From NCBI GenBank assembly GCA_019420325.1, contig JAHZHK010000022.1, positions 1 to 33,014 on the forward strand: a DNA stretch of 33,014 nucleotides, given 5' to 3'. Below the pieces are notes generated by a model that searched no databases, was not told the DNA's origin, and saw only the letters and a list, made by a program, of their open reading frames with translations. This document shows, in pieces, positions 7,853-16,760 of the stretch. Numbering within the stretch: position 1 is the first letter of the stretch; the number at the start of each line of letters is the position of its first letter. The translations under genes were made by a program, and so were the position numbers. The DNA is from Coriobacteriaceae bacterium (lineage in GTDB: Bacteria; Actinomycetota; Coriobacteriia; Coriobacteriales; UMGS124).

Positions 7853-9703
7853 ATGGCACGAGACATCGCACGGAGGGACTTCATCGCAGGGGCGGGCGCT
7901 GCGAGCGTCGCGGCGGCCGGCGCGGTCGGCCTGGCGGCAGGCACCGAGCTCGCCCGCGCCGATGCGACGGCAGGCGCGGGCGCCGCGAAAACCCCGTGGG
8001 GCACCTTTGACGAGAATGGCACGTTCACCCCGTCGTTCCTCATCCCGCCCGCGCCCGTGGACGAGGCGGACATCGTCGAGGAGTACGAGGCGGACGTGGT
8101 CGTCGTCGGCATGGGCATGGCCGGCATCTGCGCCGCACGCAGCGCTCTCGAGAACGGCGCAAGCGTCTTCGCGGTGGAGAAAAGCGAGACTTGGCATCTT
8201 CACTCGCACCAGATCAGCGCGGTGAACAGCAAGCTCTTCAAGGACGCCGGCCTGGAGATGCCCCAGGAAGAGATCGACTTCATCGTCGCCAAAGAGGCCG
8301 AGACATACCGCGAGCGCACGAGCTCGGCGCTCTGGAAATATACGATCGAGCACTGTGGCGAGGACTTCGACTGGTACCTGGAGCCCTGCCCCAAGTACAC
8401 AGTCATCGACCCCAACACCCTGCCCGCCGAGACGGATCTGGACTACAAGGCCATCCTCAACATCTGCACGAGTGGCCTGGCACCTCAGGCCGGCCGCCAC
8501 TTCGATGACGTGAGCGAAGAGCGCGAGCAGGCGGCACGTGAGGGTGGCCCTTATATCAACCTGTTCAACAACCCCGTAAACCCCAACTGGGACTACACCA
8601 CGGAGCGCTGGCCCATGTTCCCCGGCGTCATCGCCATCGAGCCCGACCAGACCGAGGTCGGCCGTTACTCGGCCGAGTACGTCGAGGCCAACGCCACGGT
8701 GCGCTACTCCTGCTGGGCCAAGCAGCTCGAGCGCGACGAGACGGGCCGCGTGACGGGCCTTGTCTTCGCGGACATCGACGACAAGCTCTACCGCGTGAAG
8801 GCCAAGAACGGCGTCGTCCTCGCCACGGGCAGCTACGGCGGCAACAGGCAGATGATCGACTACTACAACCGTACGGGCGGTCTGTGCCCCGACCCGGGCT
8901 GGGTGGATGTGGACGCGCGCGGCGAGTTCTGCGACATGGGCGAGGGCCTCTCCATGGCGGCGTGGGCCGGCGCGGCCATCGACCCGCAGGACACCCACAC
9001 CTTCGTGTCCGATTCGAGCGGCGGCTCGCTGGGCTGCGACGCCTTCCTGCTCGTGGACGTCAACGGCAGGCGCTTCATGAACGAGGACGTCACGGGCGAG
9101 ATCCTGGGCCACAAGTCCATCCGCATGCCGCAGGGCACCATGTGGCAGATCTTCGACGACGACTACCCCGACCAGGTGGGCAGCATGCCCATCGGCCACC
9201 GCTGCATCTGGAAGATCGTGGACAGCGTGGAGGAGATTCCGCTCGGCCTGTTCTTCGACCCCATCGGCATGCTCACGCGCTCCGAGGTCGAAGCCATGAC
9301 CACCTACATCTGCGACACGGTGGATGAGCTGGCCGAGAAGATGGGCGTGCCCGCCGACACGCTCCAGGCCACAATCGACCGCTACAACGAGCTGTACGAC
9401 AAGGGGGTGGACGAGGACTTCGGCAAGCGGGCGGACCGCCTGGCGCCCGTACGCAAGCCCCCGTACTACGCGAGCAAGGTAACGGTGCCCATCGTGCGCC
9501 TGTACTACGGCGGTGTGCGCGTGGACGAGGGGCTGCATGCCCTCAACACCGACCAGGAGCCGATGCAGGGCCTCTACGTGGCCGGGTCGCTCGTGGGCAA
9601 CCGCTTCCACGGCTGCTACCCCAACCTGCTCATGGGCCAGAACCATGCCGGCTGCACCGTGTTCGGCCGCCTTGCCGGCAAGAATGCCGCACTGGGAATC
9701 TAA
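7853..9703 (+). CDS. Tat-exported FAD-dependent reductase, cassette B first gene
   Basis: A 616-residue flavoprotein, the longest of the five in the window. The Tat signal MARDIARRDFIAG is followed by an Ala/Gly-rich hydrophobic stretch ending near ARADA. The FAD-binding motif VVVVGMGMAG lies at about 82-91, with the Glu of VEK near 109. Its C-terminal segment reads FHGCYPNLLMGQNHAGC (from about 585): the His-Gly is kept but the Arg-containing NRLGGN of fumarate reductases is replaced, so a different substrate is likely. The start at 7853 follows GAGGAG by six bases; upstream in-frame codons lack a site. A second flavoprotein follows after 107 bases. It is controlled, I infer, by the divergent LuxR-type protein. 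Confidence 0.9.
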   Translation: MARDIARRDFIAGAGAASVAAAGAVGLAAGTELARADATAGAGAAKTPWGTFDENGTFTPSFLIPPAPVDEADIVEEYEADVVVVGMGMAGICAARSALENGASVFAVEKSETWHLHSHQISAVNSKLFKDAGLEMPQEEIDFIVAKEAETYRERTSSALWKYTIEHCGEDFDWYLEPCPKYTVIDPNTLPAETDLDYKAILNICTSGLAPQAGRHFDDVSEEREQAAREGGPYINLFNNPVNPNWDYTTERWPMFPGVIAIEPDQTEVGRYSAEYVEANATVRYSCWAKQLERDETGRVTGLVFADIDDKLYRVKAKNGVVLATGSYGGNRQMIDYYNRTGGLCPDPGWVDVDARGEFCDMGEGLSMAAWAGAAIDPQDTHTFVSDSSGGSLGCDAFLLVDVNGRRFMNEDVTGEILGHKSIRMPQGTMWQIFDDDYPDQVGSMPIGHRCIWKIVDSVEEIPLGLFFDPIGMLTRSEVEAMTTYICDTVDELAEKMGVPADTLQATIDRYNELYDKGVDEDFGKRADRLAPVRKPPYYASKVTVPIVRLYYGGVRVDEGLHALNTDQEPMQGLYVAGSLVGNRFHGCYPNLLMGQNHAGCTVFGRLAGKNAALGI

Positions 9704-9721
9704 CGACGCCTCTCATGGTCG

Positions 9722-9762
9722 GGGTCGGGTGCCGCATTCGTCGACGATGCGACACCCGACCC
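9722..9762 (+). terminator. Hairpin between the two cassette B flavoproteins
   Basis: GGGTCGGGTGCCGCAT (9722-9737) pairs with ATGCGACACCCGACCC (9747-9762), 15 of 16 positions paired, around a nine-base loop. No T run follows, so it may be a partial terminator or a processing/stability element that sets different levels for the two genes. Confidence 0.55.
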
Positions 9763-9810
9763 ATTGCCGCAATTCAGCAGTGTCCGCCAGTCAGATGAAA
9801 GGAAGAGAAC

Positions 9811-11508
9811 ATGGATACCACCGCCATGACACGCAAGAGTTTTGTCGTTGGGACCGGAGCCCTGGGAGCGATTGCCGCAGCAGCGCCCGCTGGGTTCGTA
9901 AACCCCGCGTTTGCTGACGAGGCGACCACCAGGTCCGCGACCTCCTGGCGCATGGCCCCCGAGCCTGTGCACGCCGACCAGATCGTGCAGGCCCTCGAGG
10001 CCGACGTCGTCGTGTGCGGCGCGAGCCACGCTGGCGCGGCGGCCGCCCGAGCCGCCGTTGAGGCAGGTGCCTCGGTCATCCTCGTCGAGAAGCAGGACGG
10101 CGACGAATACATGGGCCAGGGCAACGACATCGGCCACATCAACTCAGAGTACCTCGCCTCCCAGGGCGTGCCCAAGGTGGACGAGAACGAGTTCTTCACT
10201 AACTGGATGGTGAACGCTGGCAACCGCGCCAACGCGGACCTGGTCCGTTCCTTCGTGCGCAACTGCGGGGCCACCTTCGACTGGTGGCTCGAGCCGCTGC
10301 CCGAGGACGGCGTGGCCTCCATAAATGTGGATTTCTGGCCCGAGACTCCCAACACGCTGCACGAGCTCAACACCGGCTACAAGTACTGGATCGGCACGCC
10401 GCAGCTCTACGGCACCCTGGCGGACGGCACGGCGTTCGACATGACGGCCGCATACCGGGTCATCCACCAGTACCTGGCCGACGAGGGTGTGGACATCCAC
10501 TTCAACTGCGAGGCCCAACAGCTCGTTCAGGATGCCAACGGCCGGGTGACCGGCGTCGTCGCTATGAACGCCGATGGCTCCTATGTACAGTTCAGCGCCA
10601 AGAAGGGCGTCATCCTAGCCACGGGCGACTTCTCGGGCAACATGGAGATGTGCGAGGACCTGCTCCAGTCCCAGTTGAGCGCGCTCGAGGAGGGCGAGGA
10701 AATGTTCGGCCTGGGTCGGGACGGCCGCGGTATCCAGATGGCCGTGTGGGCCGGCGGGCGCCTCGAGCCAACGCCGATGCCCATCCTGGGCGACTTCGAC
10801 TCGGCCGTACCCTCCAAGTACCAGGCCCTCTGGCTTGACGTCGACTGCAAGCGCTTTATGAACGAGTGCGTGGGCGACTACGTGCAGACCGGTTTCGCCA
10901 ACGTGCGCCGCAAGCATGGCAACCGCTACATTGTGTTCGACTCGAGCATCACCGAGTCGCTCACTTACAACGTGCCCGCCCATGCCGCGTTCGACCCAAC
11001 AGAGGACGGCGCCATCGAGGGGTTCCAGGCCCAGCTCGACGAGGCCTACGCCGCCGGCGCGAGCGGGTACGAGCAGGAGCGTGGCGGCACGGTCTTCGCG
11101 GCCGACGACCTGGACACGCTCGTCTCCTACGTCGGCCTGACCGACGAGCAGGCGGCCAACTTCAAGGCCTCGGTCGAGCGCTACAACGAGGTGTGCAACG
11201 CCGGCATTGACGACGACTACGGCAAGGACCCCCGCCTGCTGTTCCCCGTGGCCGAGCCCCCGTTCTACGCGGTGGTCACCACCCAGGGCCGCTTGGGCAC
11301 CATGCTCTCTACGAACGGTGGCGTGGAAACCACGGCCGACCAGCAGGTCCTCGATATGGCACGTAACCCCATCCCGGGACTGTACGCCACGGGCAACTGC
11401 TGCGGCCTACGTTTCGGGCCGGCTTACTTCACGCCCGTCGCCGGCGTGTCCATCGGTATCGCCATCACGCTCGGCCGCGAAGTCGGCAAGACTGTCGCCG
11501 CGCTGTAA
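9811..11508 (+). CDS. Tat-type exported FAD-dependent reductase, cassette B second gene
   Basis: A 565-residue flavoprotein of the same superfamily. The signal has the pattern MTRKSFVVGTGALGA, with Arg-Lys in place of the twin Arg, a tolerated Tat variant, and a likely cleavage after NPAFADEA. The dinucleotide-binding motif is VVVCGASHAG (about 67-75), where the middle glycine of GxGxxG is Ser. The acidic ribose-binding residue is kept (VEK near 93). The C-terminal segment, LRFGPAYFTPVAGVSIG, lacks both the His-Gly and the NRLGGN signature, making it the most divergent of the five at the active site. AAAGGAAG precedes the ATG. It lies 107 bases after the preceding flavoprotein and has no regulator of its own. 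Confidence 0.88.
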   Translation: MDTTAMTRKSFVVGTGALGAIAAAAPAGFVNPAFADEATTRSATSWRMAPEPVHADQIVQALEADVVVCGASHAGAAAARAAVEAGASVILVEKQDGDEYMGQGNDIGHINSEYLASQGVPKVDENEFFTNWMVNAGNRANADLVRSFVRNCGATFDWWLEPLPEDGVASINVDFWPETPNTLHELNTGYKYWIGTPQLYGTLADGTAFDMTAAYRVIHQYLADEGVDIHFNCEAQQLVQDANGRVTGVVAMNADGSYVQFSAKKGVILATGDFSGNMEMCEDLLQSQLSALEEGEEMFGLGRDGRGIQMAVWAGGRLEPTPMPILGDFDSAVPSKYQALWLDVDCKRFMNECVGDYVQTGFANVRRKHGNRYIVFDSSITESLTYNVPAHAAFDPTEDGAIEGFQAQLDEAYAAGASGYEQERGGTVFAADDLDTLVSYVGLTDEQAANFKASVERYNEVCNAGIDDDYGKDPRLLFPVAEPPFYAVVTTQGRLGTMLSTNGGVETTADQQVLDMARNPIPGLYATGNCCGLRFGPAYFTPVAGVSIGIAITLGREVGKTVAAL

Positions 11509-11547
11509 CGAATCCCAATCGTACCTCCATCGGAGCTGCTCGACGGT

Positions 11548-11590
11548 AGCCTCCCCGCGGCGCGCCTACGCGCGCGTCGGGGAGGCTTTT
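11548..11590 (+). terminator. Intrinsic terminator after cassette B
   Basis: AGCCTCCCCG plus a GC-rich continuation (11548-11565) pairs with 11570-11587, ending CGGGGAGGCT, with two mismatches and a CTAC loop, followed by TTTT. It lies 40 bases after the second flavoprotein stop. Confidence 0.8.
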
Positions 11591-11899
11591 ATGGTGGCCG
11601 GCGTACGCAGCGGCTTCCGTTACGTCCTCGACGCCTTCTGCGCCATCAACGTCGGCGAGGTACCCGTGACGTTCTTCAGAAAGGGTGTCAACCCGATCCT
11701 GCTACGCGTCTCTTACGACAGGCTTGGCCAGACGCTCGTCGCCGAGTCCGGCATCCGCTGCGCGAGACGCTCATCGCCCAGACGGGCGCAACACCGGAGG
11801 CACGCTGGAACTTCCTGAAAATGGCTGATAAGGTGGCAGGCGGCCATCTGCCGGGAAAGCGCCAGCGATGCGAGCAGCGCGAGGATCCCGCGTTCTAGG
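11591..11899 (+). pseudogene. Frameshifted fragment of an unknown gene
   Basis: Coding-like sequence starts right after the terminator (GFRYVLDAFCAINVGEVPV, later NPILLRV and LGQTLVAESGI). It then continues in another frame from about 11757 (RETLIAQTGATPEARWNFL, then MADKVAGG) to a TAG at 11897-11899. Joining the two frames gives about 100 residues. Part of its 3' end is repeated at 13863 in front of the second methyltransferase copy. I do not recognise the family. Confidence 0.35.
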
Positions 11900-11907
11900 A
11901 GGGAAAA

Positions 11908-12507
11908 GTGGACGAGAGCACCAGGGAGGCCATAGGCTACTACGACGCCAACGCGGCGGGTTATGTGGCGGACACCGCCGGCGTCGAGTTCGGCGAGCTC
12001 CAGCGCGAGTTCGCGCGGCGTCTGCCGAAGGGCGGCCGCGTCCTCGACCTGGGCTGCGGGTCGGGCCGCGACTCCCTCGCGTTCCTGAAGGCGGGGCTTG
12101 CGGTGGACGCCGTCGACGGAAGCGCGCAGATGGTCAAGGCGGCGAGCGAGCTCACGGGACTCCCCGTCGCGCACGCGACCTTCTCCGACTACGAGCCACA
12201 AGGCCCCTACGACGGCATCTGGGCGTGCAGCAGCCTGCTCCACGTGCCGGCGGCAAAGCTTGCCGCCATCATCTCCAAGTACGCACGCGCCCTCGCGCCC
12301 GGCGGCACCTTCTACCTCAGCTTCAAACTGGGTGCCCACGACGGCATGCGCAACGGCCGCTGGTTCACCGACCTCGACGAGCCCGCCCTGCGCGCCCTCG
12401 TCGCCGAGGTCCCCGGGCCCCGGGTCGACCGCGTCGACGTCACGGGCGACGCCCGCCCCGGCCGCTGCGGCGAGAAGTGGCTCAACGCCTGGTGCGTGAG
12501 GGGGTAG
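11908..12507 (+). CDS. Class I SAM-dependent methyltransferase
   Basis: A 199-residue Rossmann-fold methyltransferase. Motif I is VLDLGCGSGRDS at about 45-56, the acidic motif II VDAVDGS near 66-72, and a motif IV-like region IWACSSLLHVP follows. Length and layout match small TehB/UbiE-like enzymes that act on small molecules; the substrate cannot be told. The start is GTG at 11908 behind TAGGAGGG. A degraded copy of its first part lies at 13943. It stands alone between a gene fragment and a broken ATPase. Confidence 0.85.
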   Translation: MDESTREAIGYYDANAAGYVADTAGVEFGELQREFARRLPKGGRVLDLGCGSGRDSLAFLKAGLAVDAVDGSAQMVKAASELTGLPVAHATFSDYEPQGPYDGIWACSSLLHVPAAKLAAIISKYARALAPGGTFYLSFKLGAHDGMRNGRWFTDLDEPALRALVAEVPGPRVDRVDVTGDARPGRCGEKWLNAWCVRG

Positions 12508-12653
12508 GCAAGCCCGAGCCCCGCGGCACGGCCGCCGGTCGCGGTGGGACCGGCCCGCTATTTGGCCCCCGGCCCCCGCCGCTCGAAAAGACGCCGGACT
12601 CGGACGCCCACCCTCGCCGGCCGGTCGTCCCCTCCGTCGGCGGCCAGTCGCCC

Positions 12654-13866
12654 CTAAAGCAGGTGCGCCATGTACAGCGGGAGCCTCACGAGGTCGCCCT
12701 CGTCGCTCATCGGCTTGGGGTGCAGCACGTACTGCGTGCCCACGCGGCCCCCGAACTTCGCCTTGAACTTCTCGAGCGACCTCGTGCCGTAGCGTTTCGT
12801 CGACTTCACCTCGACGGGCGACACGCGCATGCGCCCGGCCGCGTTGTCGTACCCCTTCGAGATGAGGGAGTCGACCCCCATCGTGTTCTCGCTGGCCGCG
12901 TCGTCGCGCCGCGAGTAGAAGAACAGCCGTCGGCCGCTCGCGACGAGCTGCTGGGCGACGGCGTTCTCGGCGAACATCCCCTCGTCTGTCTCGAGCTTTC
13001 CCAGGAGGATGTCGCGGTGGACCTCGTGGGGGGTCTGATCGCTGTCGGCGAAGAGCTGCGCCACCAGCGGGCCGGTGTCCGCCATGTAGCATTTGAACGA
13101 GCCCTCGTCCATCGTTGAGGACAGGCCGACGGAGGGGTCCCCGACCCCATGGCACGTGCAGCTTATGCAGGCGTCGGAAAGCCAGAAGAAGGCGTCGGCG
13201 TACTCCCTGCCCCGGGCGCTTTTATCGAGGGACGAGAGCCTGAACTTGCGGTCATGGCGGGCAAGCTGGCCCGAGAGGGTCGAGAAGACGCGCTTGATGC
13301 GCGTCGCATCGGAGGCGCCGAACTTCTCGATGTCGTTGCGGTACAGTGCGAGAATGTCGCGCTTGACCCTGTCCACCTCGCCGAAATCCCTCTCGGCAAG
13401 GTACGCCCCCACCGCCTGGGGCATGCCCCCCACCAGCATGTACTCCCTGAACAGCCTCTCCGCCTTGCGGTGGAGCGCCTCGGGGAGGGGCCTCAGGGCG
13501 TCGTACGACGCACGGGTGACGGCCGCCAGCCCCTCCTCCCCCGACGCCCAGAGGAACTCCTCGAAGTCGAGCGGGTTGAGCCTTATCGCCCGCTCCTCAG
13601 ACGGGATGACGATGTCTTTGACGTTCAGCCTTATCGATATGAGAGAGCCCGTCTCGATGTAGTCGTAACGCCCGTCGGCTACCAGCTGCTTGACGAACTC
13701 CCTGGCCGGAGGAAAGCGTTGGACTTCGTCGAACACGACAACCGACTCGCGCCTGGGCAGCGAAACGCCCATGTAGGCCTGCAGGTACATGAAGAACGAG
13801 TCGATGTCGTCGCGGTATTGCGCGAACAGGCCTTTTACCTCGTCGGACACCGTGGAGAAGTCGATG
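12654..13866 (-). pseudogene. 5'-truncated ATPase of the AAA_14/DUF4143 type
   Basis: The frame carries the Walker B region (VVVFDEVQRFPPAREF), ETGSLIS, LNPLDFEEFLWA and the long C-terminal DUF4143 part ending SPVEVKSTKRYG and QYVLHPK, typical of archaeal/bacterial ATPases of about 400-430 residues. The N-terminal part with the Walker A P-loop is missing. Recognisable homology begins at about IDFSTVSDEV, near 13866, exactly where the segment shared with the methyltransferase region begins. The open frame runs on upstream to 14129, but that part is antisense to the methyltransferase remnant and has no ATPase character. No suitable start codon with ribosome binding site is seen, so I call it non-functional. 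Confidence 0.75.
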
Positions 13867-14105
13867 AGGCGGCAGGCGACTGTTTGTCGAGAGAGCGCCG
13901 ACAACTTGAGTAGCGCGAGTACTCCGCGTTCCAGGAGGAAAAATGGACAAGAGCACCAGGGAGACCATAGGCTACTGCGACGCCAACGCGGCGGAAACCG
14001 CCGACGCCGAATTCGGAGAGTTCCGGCGTCGAGTTCGTGCGGCGCCTGCCGAGGGGCGGACGTATCCTCGACCACGGCTGCGAGTCGGGCCGCGCCCTCG
14101 GCACG
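13863..14105 (+). repeat. Diverged second copy of 11827-12080
   Basis: From GATGAGGCGGCAGGCG at 13863 the sequence follows that from GATAAGGTGGCAGGCG at 11827, through the ribosome binding site and the first part of the methyltransferase, to about motif I. The copies differ at many positions and by small gaps, so the duplication is old or the copies came in separately. One boundary coincides with the break in the ATPase gene. Confidence 0.75.
13943..14105 (+). pseudogene. Remnant of a methyltransferase gene
   Basis: MDKSTRETIGYCDANAAE at 13943 matches the start of the intact methyltransferase (MDESTREAIGYYDANAAG) and is preceded by CAGGAGGA. After about 30 codons it shifts frame: RRLPRGGRILDHGCESGR, read from about 14040, corresponds to RRLPKGGRVLDLGCGSGR. 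The rest of the enzyme is missing, so it cannot bind SAM. Confidence 0.85.
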
Positions 14106-14252
14106 GCCGAGGATTGCGGCGAGAGGCACTCCGGTCGGCTGTCGCGGCCCTTCCAGGGTCAGGGGCGGGAGACCCCCACGGATTGGGTTCGCGCCGTATC
14201 GTCAAGCGGGAAAATCGGTTCAAGCGCCCTCGAGTTTCCGCTCGACCCATGA

Positions 14253-14258
14253 TATAAA
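14253..14258 (+). promoter_or_regulatory. Candidate -10 element upstream of the DUF3800 leader
   Basis: TATAAA followed by TA predicts a transcription start at about 14264-14266, which is exactly where the paired leader structure begins. No clear -35 element is seen. Confidence 0.45.
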
Positions 14259-14265
14259 TAAGTTG

Positions 14266-14335
14266 GTTTTCCTCCATAGGAAGGCTTCCAAGTGCCGGGG
14301 ACGTTTTCCCCGGCCCTTTTCATTTTCAGGGGAAC
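14266..14335 (+). ncRNA. Probable structured RNA leader of the DUF3800 gene
   Basis: The leader can fold into a closed multi-branch structure. GTTTTCC (14266-14272) pairs with GGGGAAC (14329-14335), which includes the ribosome binding site of the downstream gene. Inside lie a GGAA/TTCC mini-hairpin at about 14279-14289 and a strong GCCGGGGA/TCCCCGGC hairpin (14294-14301 and 14307-14314) followed by CCTTTT. The last hairpin alone could also act as an attenuator. Structured RNA motifs upstream of DUF3800 genes are a published class (the DUF3800 RNA motifs), to which this probably belongs; I have not compared it with those models. Confidence 0.6.
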
Positions 14336-14336
14336 A

Positions 14337-15008
14337 ATGCGAGGGCTCGGCGTCTTCGTCGACGCGTCGGGAAGCGACGGCCTCTCCGACCGCCACTACC
14401 TGCTCACCGTCGTCATGCACGACCAGTCCGAGAGCATCGCGGACTCGATCGAGTCGTACGAGAGCGCCCTGCGCGCCAAGGGGCTCCCGGACATACCCTT
14501 CCACACGTCGCCCCTCATGAACGGCAAGGACATGTACTCGGGGCTCGACCTGGGTACGCGCAAGGCGCTGCTCGGCTCGTTCCGCGTCTTCTTCCGCCAC
14601 ACGCCCGTGAGGTACCACACCTTCGCGTACGCTACCAAGCAGTTCGCCTCGCTCGAGAGGCTCGCGGGGACGACGCGCAGGGACCTTGTGAACTTCCTGT
14701 TCGACAACCTCGCGGAGCTGCAGGGCTACGACGCGGTCAAGGTCTACTACGACAACGGCCAACGCTCCATCGCCGAGTCCCTCCACCTCGCGATCGAGTA
14801 CGCGCTGTCGAGGGACACGGTCGTCTACCGCTCGGCGCAGCCCTGCGAGTACCGGCTCTCGCAGGCGGCGGACTGCATCTGCACCATGGAGCTCACCGCG
14901 ATCAAGTTCGCGGAGCACGCGACCACAGCCACGGACGAGAAGTTCTTCGGCAAGTGGTCGGATTTCAAGAAGGGCATACTGAAGGAGACGCGAAAGAAGC
15001 TCGTCTAG
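14337..15008 (+). CDS. DUF3800 domain protein
   Basis: A 223-residue protein beginning MRGLGVFVDASGSDG, the DUF3800 opening motif in which the usual Asp-Glu-Ser-Gly is Asp-Ala-Ser-Gly. Later features are VYYDNGQRSIAESL and the C-terminal LSQAADCICTMEL, matching the conserved Q-x-AD segment of the family, which is thought to have an RNase H-like fold. Its role is unknown. The ATG at 14337 is preceded by AGGGGAA, which lies inside the leader RNA stem. An upstream in-frame ATG at 14292 falls within the leader and is unlikely to be the start. It is convergent with the cassette C regulator. Confidence 0.85.
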   Translation: MRGLGVFVDASGSDGLSDRHYLLTVVMHDQSESIADSIESYESALRAKGLPDIPFHTSPLMNGKDMYSGLDLGTRKALLGSFRVFFRHTPVRYHTFAYATKQFASLERLAGTTRRDLVNFLFDNLAELQGYDAVKVYYDNGQRSIAESLHLAIEYALSRDTVVYRSAQPCEYRLSQAADCICTMELTAIKFAEHATTATDEKFFGKWSDFKKGILKETRKKLV

Positions 15009-15097
15009 ACGATGGGCAAGTAGCCCTGCCTCGGCCTTGGTGCCGAAACCCAGCAGGCACCATGTCGTTGCCCACTGCGACAATGCAGCTCCTCGGT

Positions 15098-16675
15098 TCA
15101 GCGACGACGCCTGGTCTGCGCAGCAGCCGCCTCGACGGTGTCGATGAGCTCGTCCTGGCTGTGGACGCCCGTCTTGGCGTAGATGTTCCTGCGATGCGAG
15201 ACGGCCGTCCCCTGCGATATCCCCAAATCGCTGCAGACGCGCGAGAGCGTGTAGCCCCTTGCCAGCACCTGAAGAACCTCTCCCTCTCGGGGAGTAAGGC
15301 CGAATTGCTCGGCAACGATGCGGCATTGTTTTACCAGCGATTCGCCTCGAGAATTGCCGAAAGTGTTCCTGGCGGCGTCCGCATACGCGGCAACAAAGTC
15401 CTCCCGGTCGAGGAACAGCAGGTTTGTGGCAATGACGCTAAACGCGATGCAGGCTATGGCCTGGAGATAGATCGAGTAGGTTCCAGAGATGACGCCCGAC
15501 GTCTTCCCGGCGAAGGCGATGAGGCACCCTAGGGCGCCGCCGGCCGCCGCCCCTGCGCACATCCCGCCCCACGACCGGACGAGGCCCCTGTTTCGCCGGG
15601 AGGCAAGATCGCAGGCCAGCAACGGGGCGAGAACTATAAAGGCCGCCAGGGCGGCGTACGTGAAGAAGAAGGCAAAGTGAAGGGACTCTTCTGTTCCCGG
15701 GTTGAAGGGGAAATACGCCATAAACACCGGGAAGACAAGCAGCTTATAGGCGAGGTGCTCCACGCTGTCAGAGTGCGTGGCCTTGCCCAGGAAGAGGAAC
15801 GCCAGCGCAAAGAACCCGCCGGGGATGAACGCGACCGTTATCCAACCCTCCGCCTTGCCGAATGTCGTCATGAGGAAATTGCACGTCATGAGCAGGAGCG
15901 TCCCGGACAGCAGGGCCGAGGAGGCTCCATGGCGCAAGCCCAACGAGGACGGGCCCACGAAACGGGCCTTGCGACGCTGCAGCTCAGCCATGAGGTCGGC
16001 CACGACCGCGCCGTTGCACGCCCGCTTGTCTACCGCATTAAAGACAATGCACGACACCACAGGGAGGAGAAACGAACCCATTCCCAATATCGGCGCGCAG
16101 GCGCCCCCAAAACCAGATGCGACTGACAGCGCGATAAAGAAGAACGAGCTGGCAATTGGCCAGAGGGGCACGTTGCCGAGCGCCTTGAGGTTAGCCCGCC
16201 AATCCTGCCCCAGCGATTGGATCAGCATCATCCAGGCCGCCTGTATACAAGCACCGCCCAAGCAGGCAAGCGACAGCGCAAGGGCGCAGAAAGCCCCATT
16301 GAACGCGGGAGCAAACTCATTGATGAGCAGGACCACGAACCCCACGGTCGCAGCTGCCCCGCCGAGAGCGCAGAGCGACCGACGCCCTTGAATGCGAGCC
16401 GAGGCACCGGACAGGCTCAGGGCAAGCCAGCCCAGCGCCGTGGCCAGGCAGGCCGGCAACGCGCATTCGAGGAAGACGCCCACGGAAAGCTCGCCCGCGC
16501 TGTAGACGTGAGCGATGCAGGCCACGGCCGCCTGCCAGCCGGGCGCGAGGGAGACCCCCGCCGCGCATGCGATGGGCAACGCCGCGGCGGCGCAGATTGG
16601 CGGCTCGGCCGGCGACACAAGGTCAGCCGCCAGTTTGCGATCTGGCCTATCAGGGGAATCGCCTCTAGCCATCAT
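15098..16675 (-). CDS. Membrane-embedded LuxR-type regulator, cassette C
   Basis: A 525-residue protein with a short charged N-terminus, about twelve hydrophobic segments to roughly residue 415, and a C-terminal LuxR/GerE helix-turn-helix at about 460-515 (LTPREGEVLQVLARGYTLSR, then SQGTAVSHRRNIYAKTGV). GGAGGG lies five bases before the ATG at 16675; a second ATG follows at once. It is divergent from the flavoprotein at 16931 across a 255-base gap that holds a perfect 11-base direct repeat. I infer that it regulates that gene in response to a small molecule. Confidence 0.9.
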   Translation of the reverse strand: MMARGDSPDRPDRKLAADLVSPAEPPICAAAALPIACAAGVSLAPGWQAAVACIAHVYSAGELSVGVFLECALPACLATALGWLALSLSGASARIQGRRSLCALGGAAATVGFVVLLINEFAPAFNGAFCALALSLACLGGACIQAAWMMLIQSLGQDWRANLKALGNVPLWPIASSFFFIALSVASGFGGACAPILGMGSFLLPVVSCIVFNAVDKRACNGAVVADLMAELQRRKARFVGPSSLGLRHGASSALLSGTLLLMTCNFLMTTFGKAEGWITVAFIPGGFFALAFLFLGKATHSDSVEHLAYKLLVFPVFMAYFPFNPGTEESLHFAFFFTYAALAAFIVLAPLLACDLASRRNRGLVRSWGGMCAGAAAGGALGCLIAFAGKTSGVISGTYSIYLQAIACIAFSVIATNLLFLDREDFVAAYADAARNTFGNSRGESLVKQCRIVAEQFGLTPREGEVLQVLARGYTLSRVCSDLGISQGTAVSHRRNIYAKTGVHSQDELIDTVEAAAAQTRRRR

Positions 16676-16760
16676 TGCAGCCCTCCGGTGACTTGCTGTG
16701 CGGCAAGCAGAAGTACCCGCCCATTCTCGCGCATCTTTGCGTTGCAGGCAAACGGCAAAA

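Noticed and set aside
7328..9646. 772-codon open frame on the minus strand
   Set aside because: It is antisense to a clear Tat flavoprotein, rich in Val/Ala/His/Arg as expected from the reverse of GC-rich codons, and has no domain or ribosome binding site.
11713..13155. 480-codon minus-strand frame and a 416-codon plus-strand frame over the same region
   Set aside because: Both overlap the methyltransferase and the ATPase remnant in other frames and show no motif.
15009..15097. Inverted words TGGGCAA and TTGCCCA between convergent genes
   Set aside because: The arms are short and about 50 bases apart, too weak to call a terminator.
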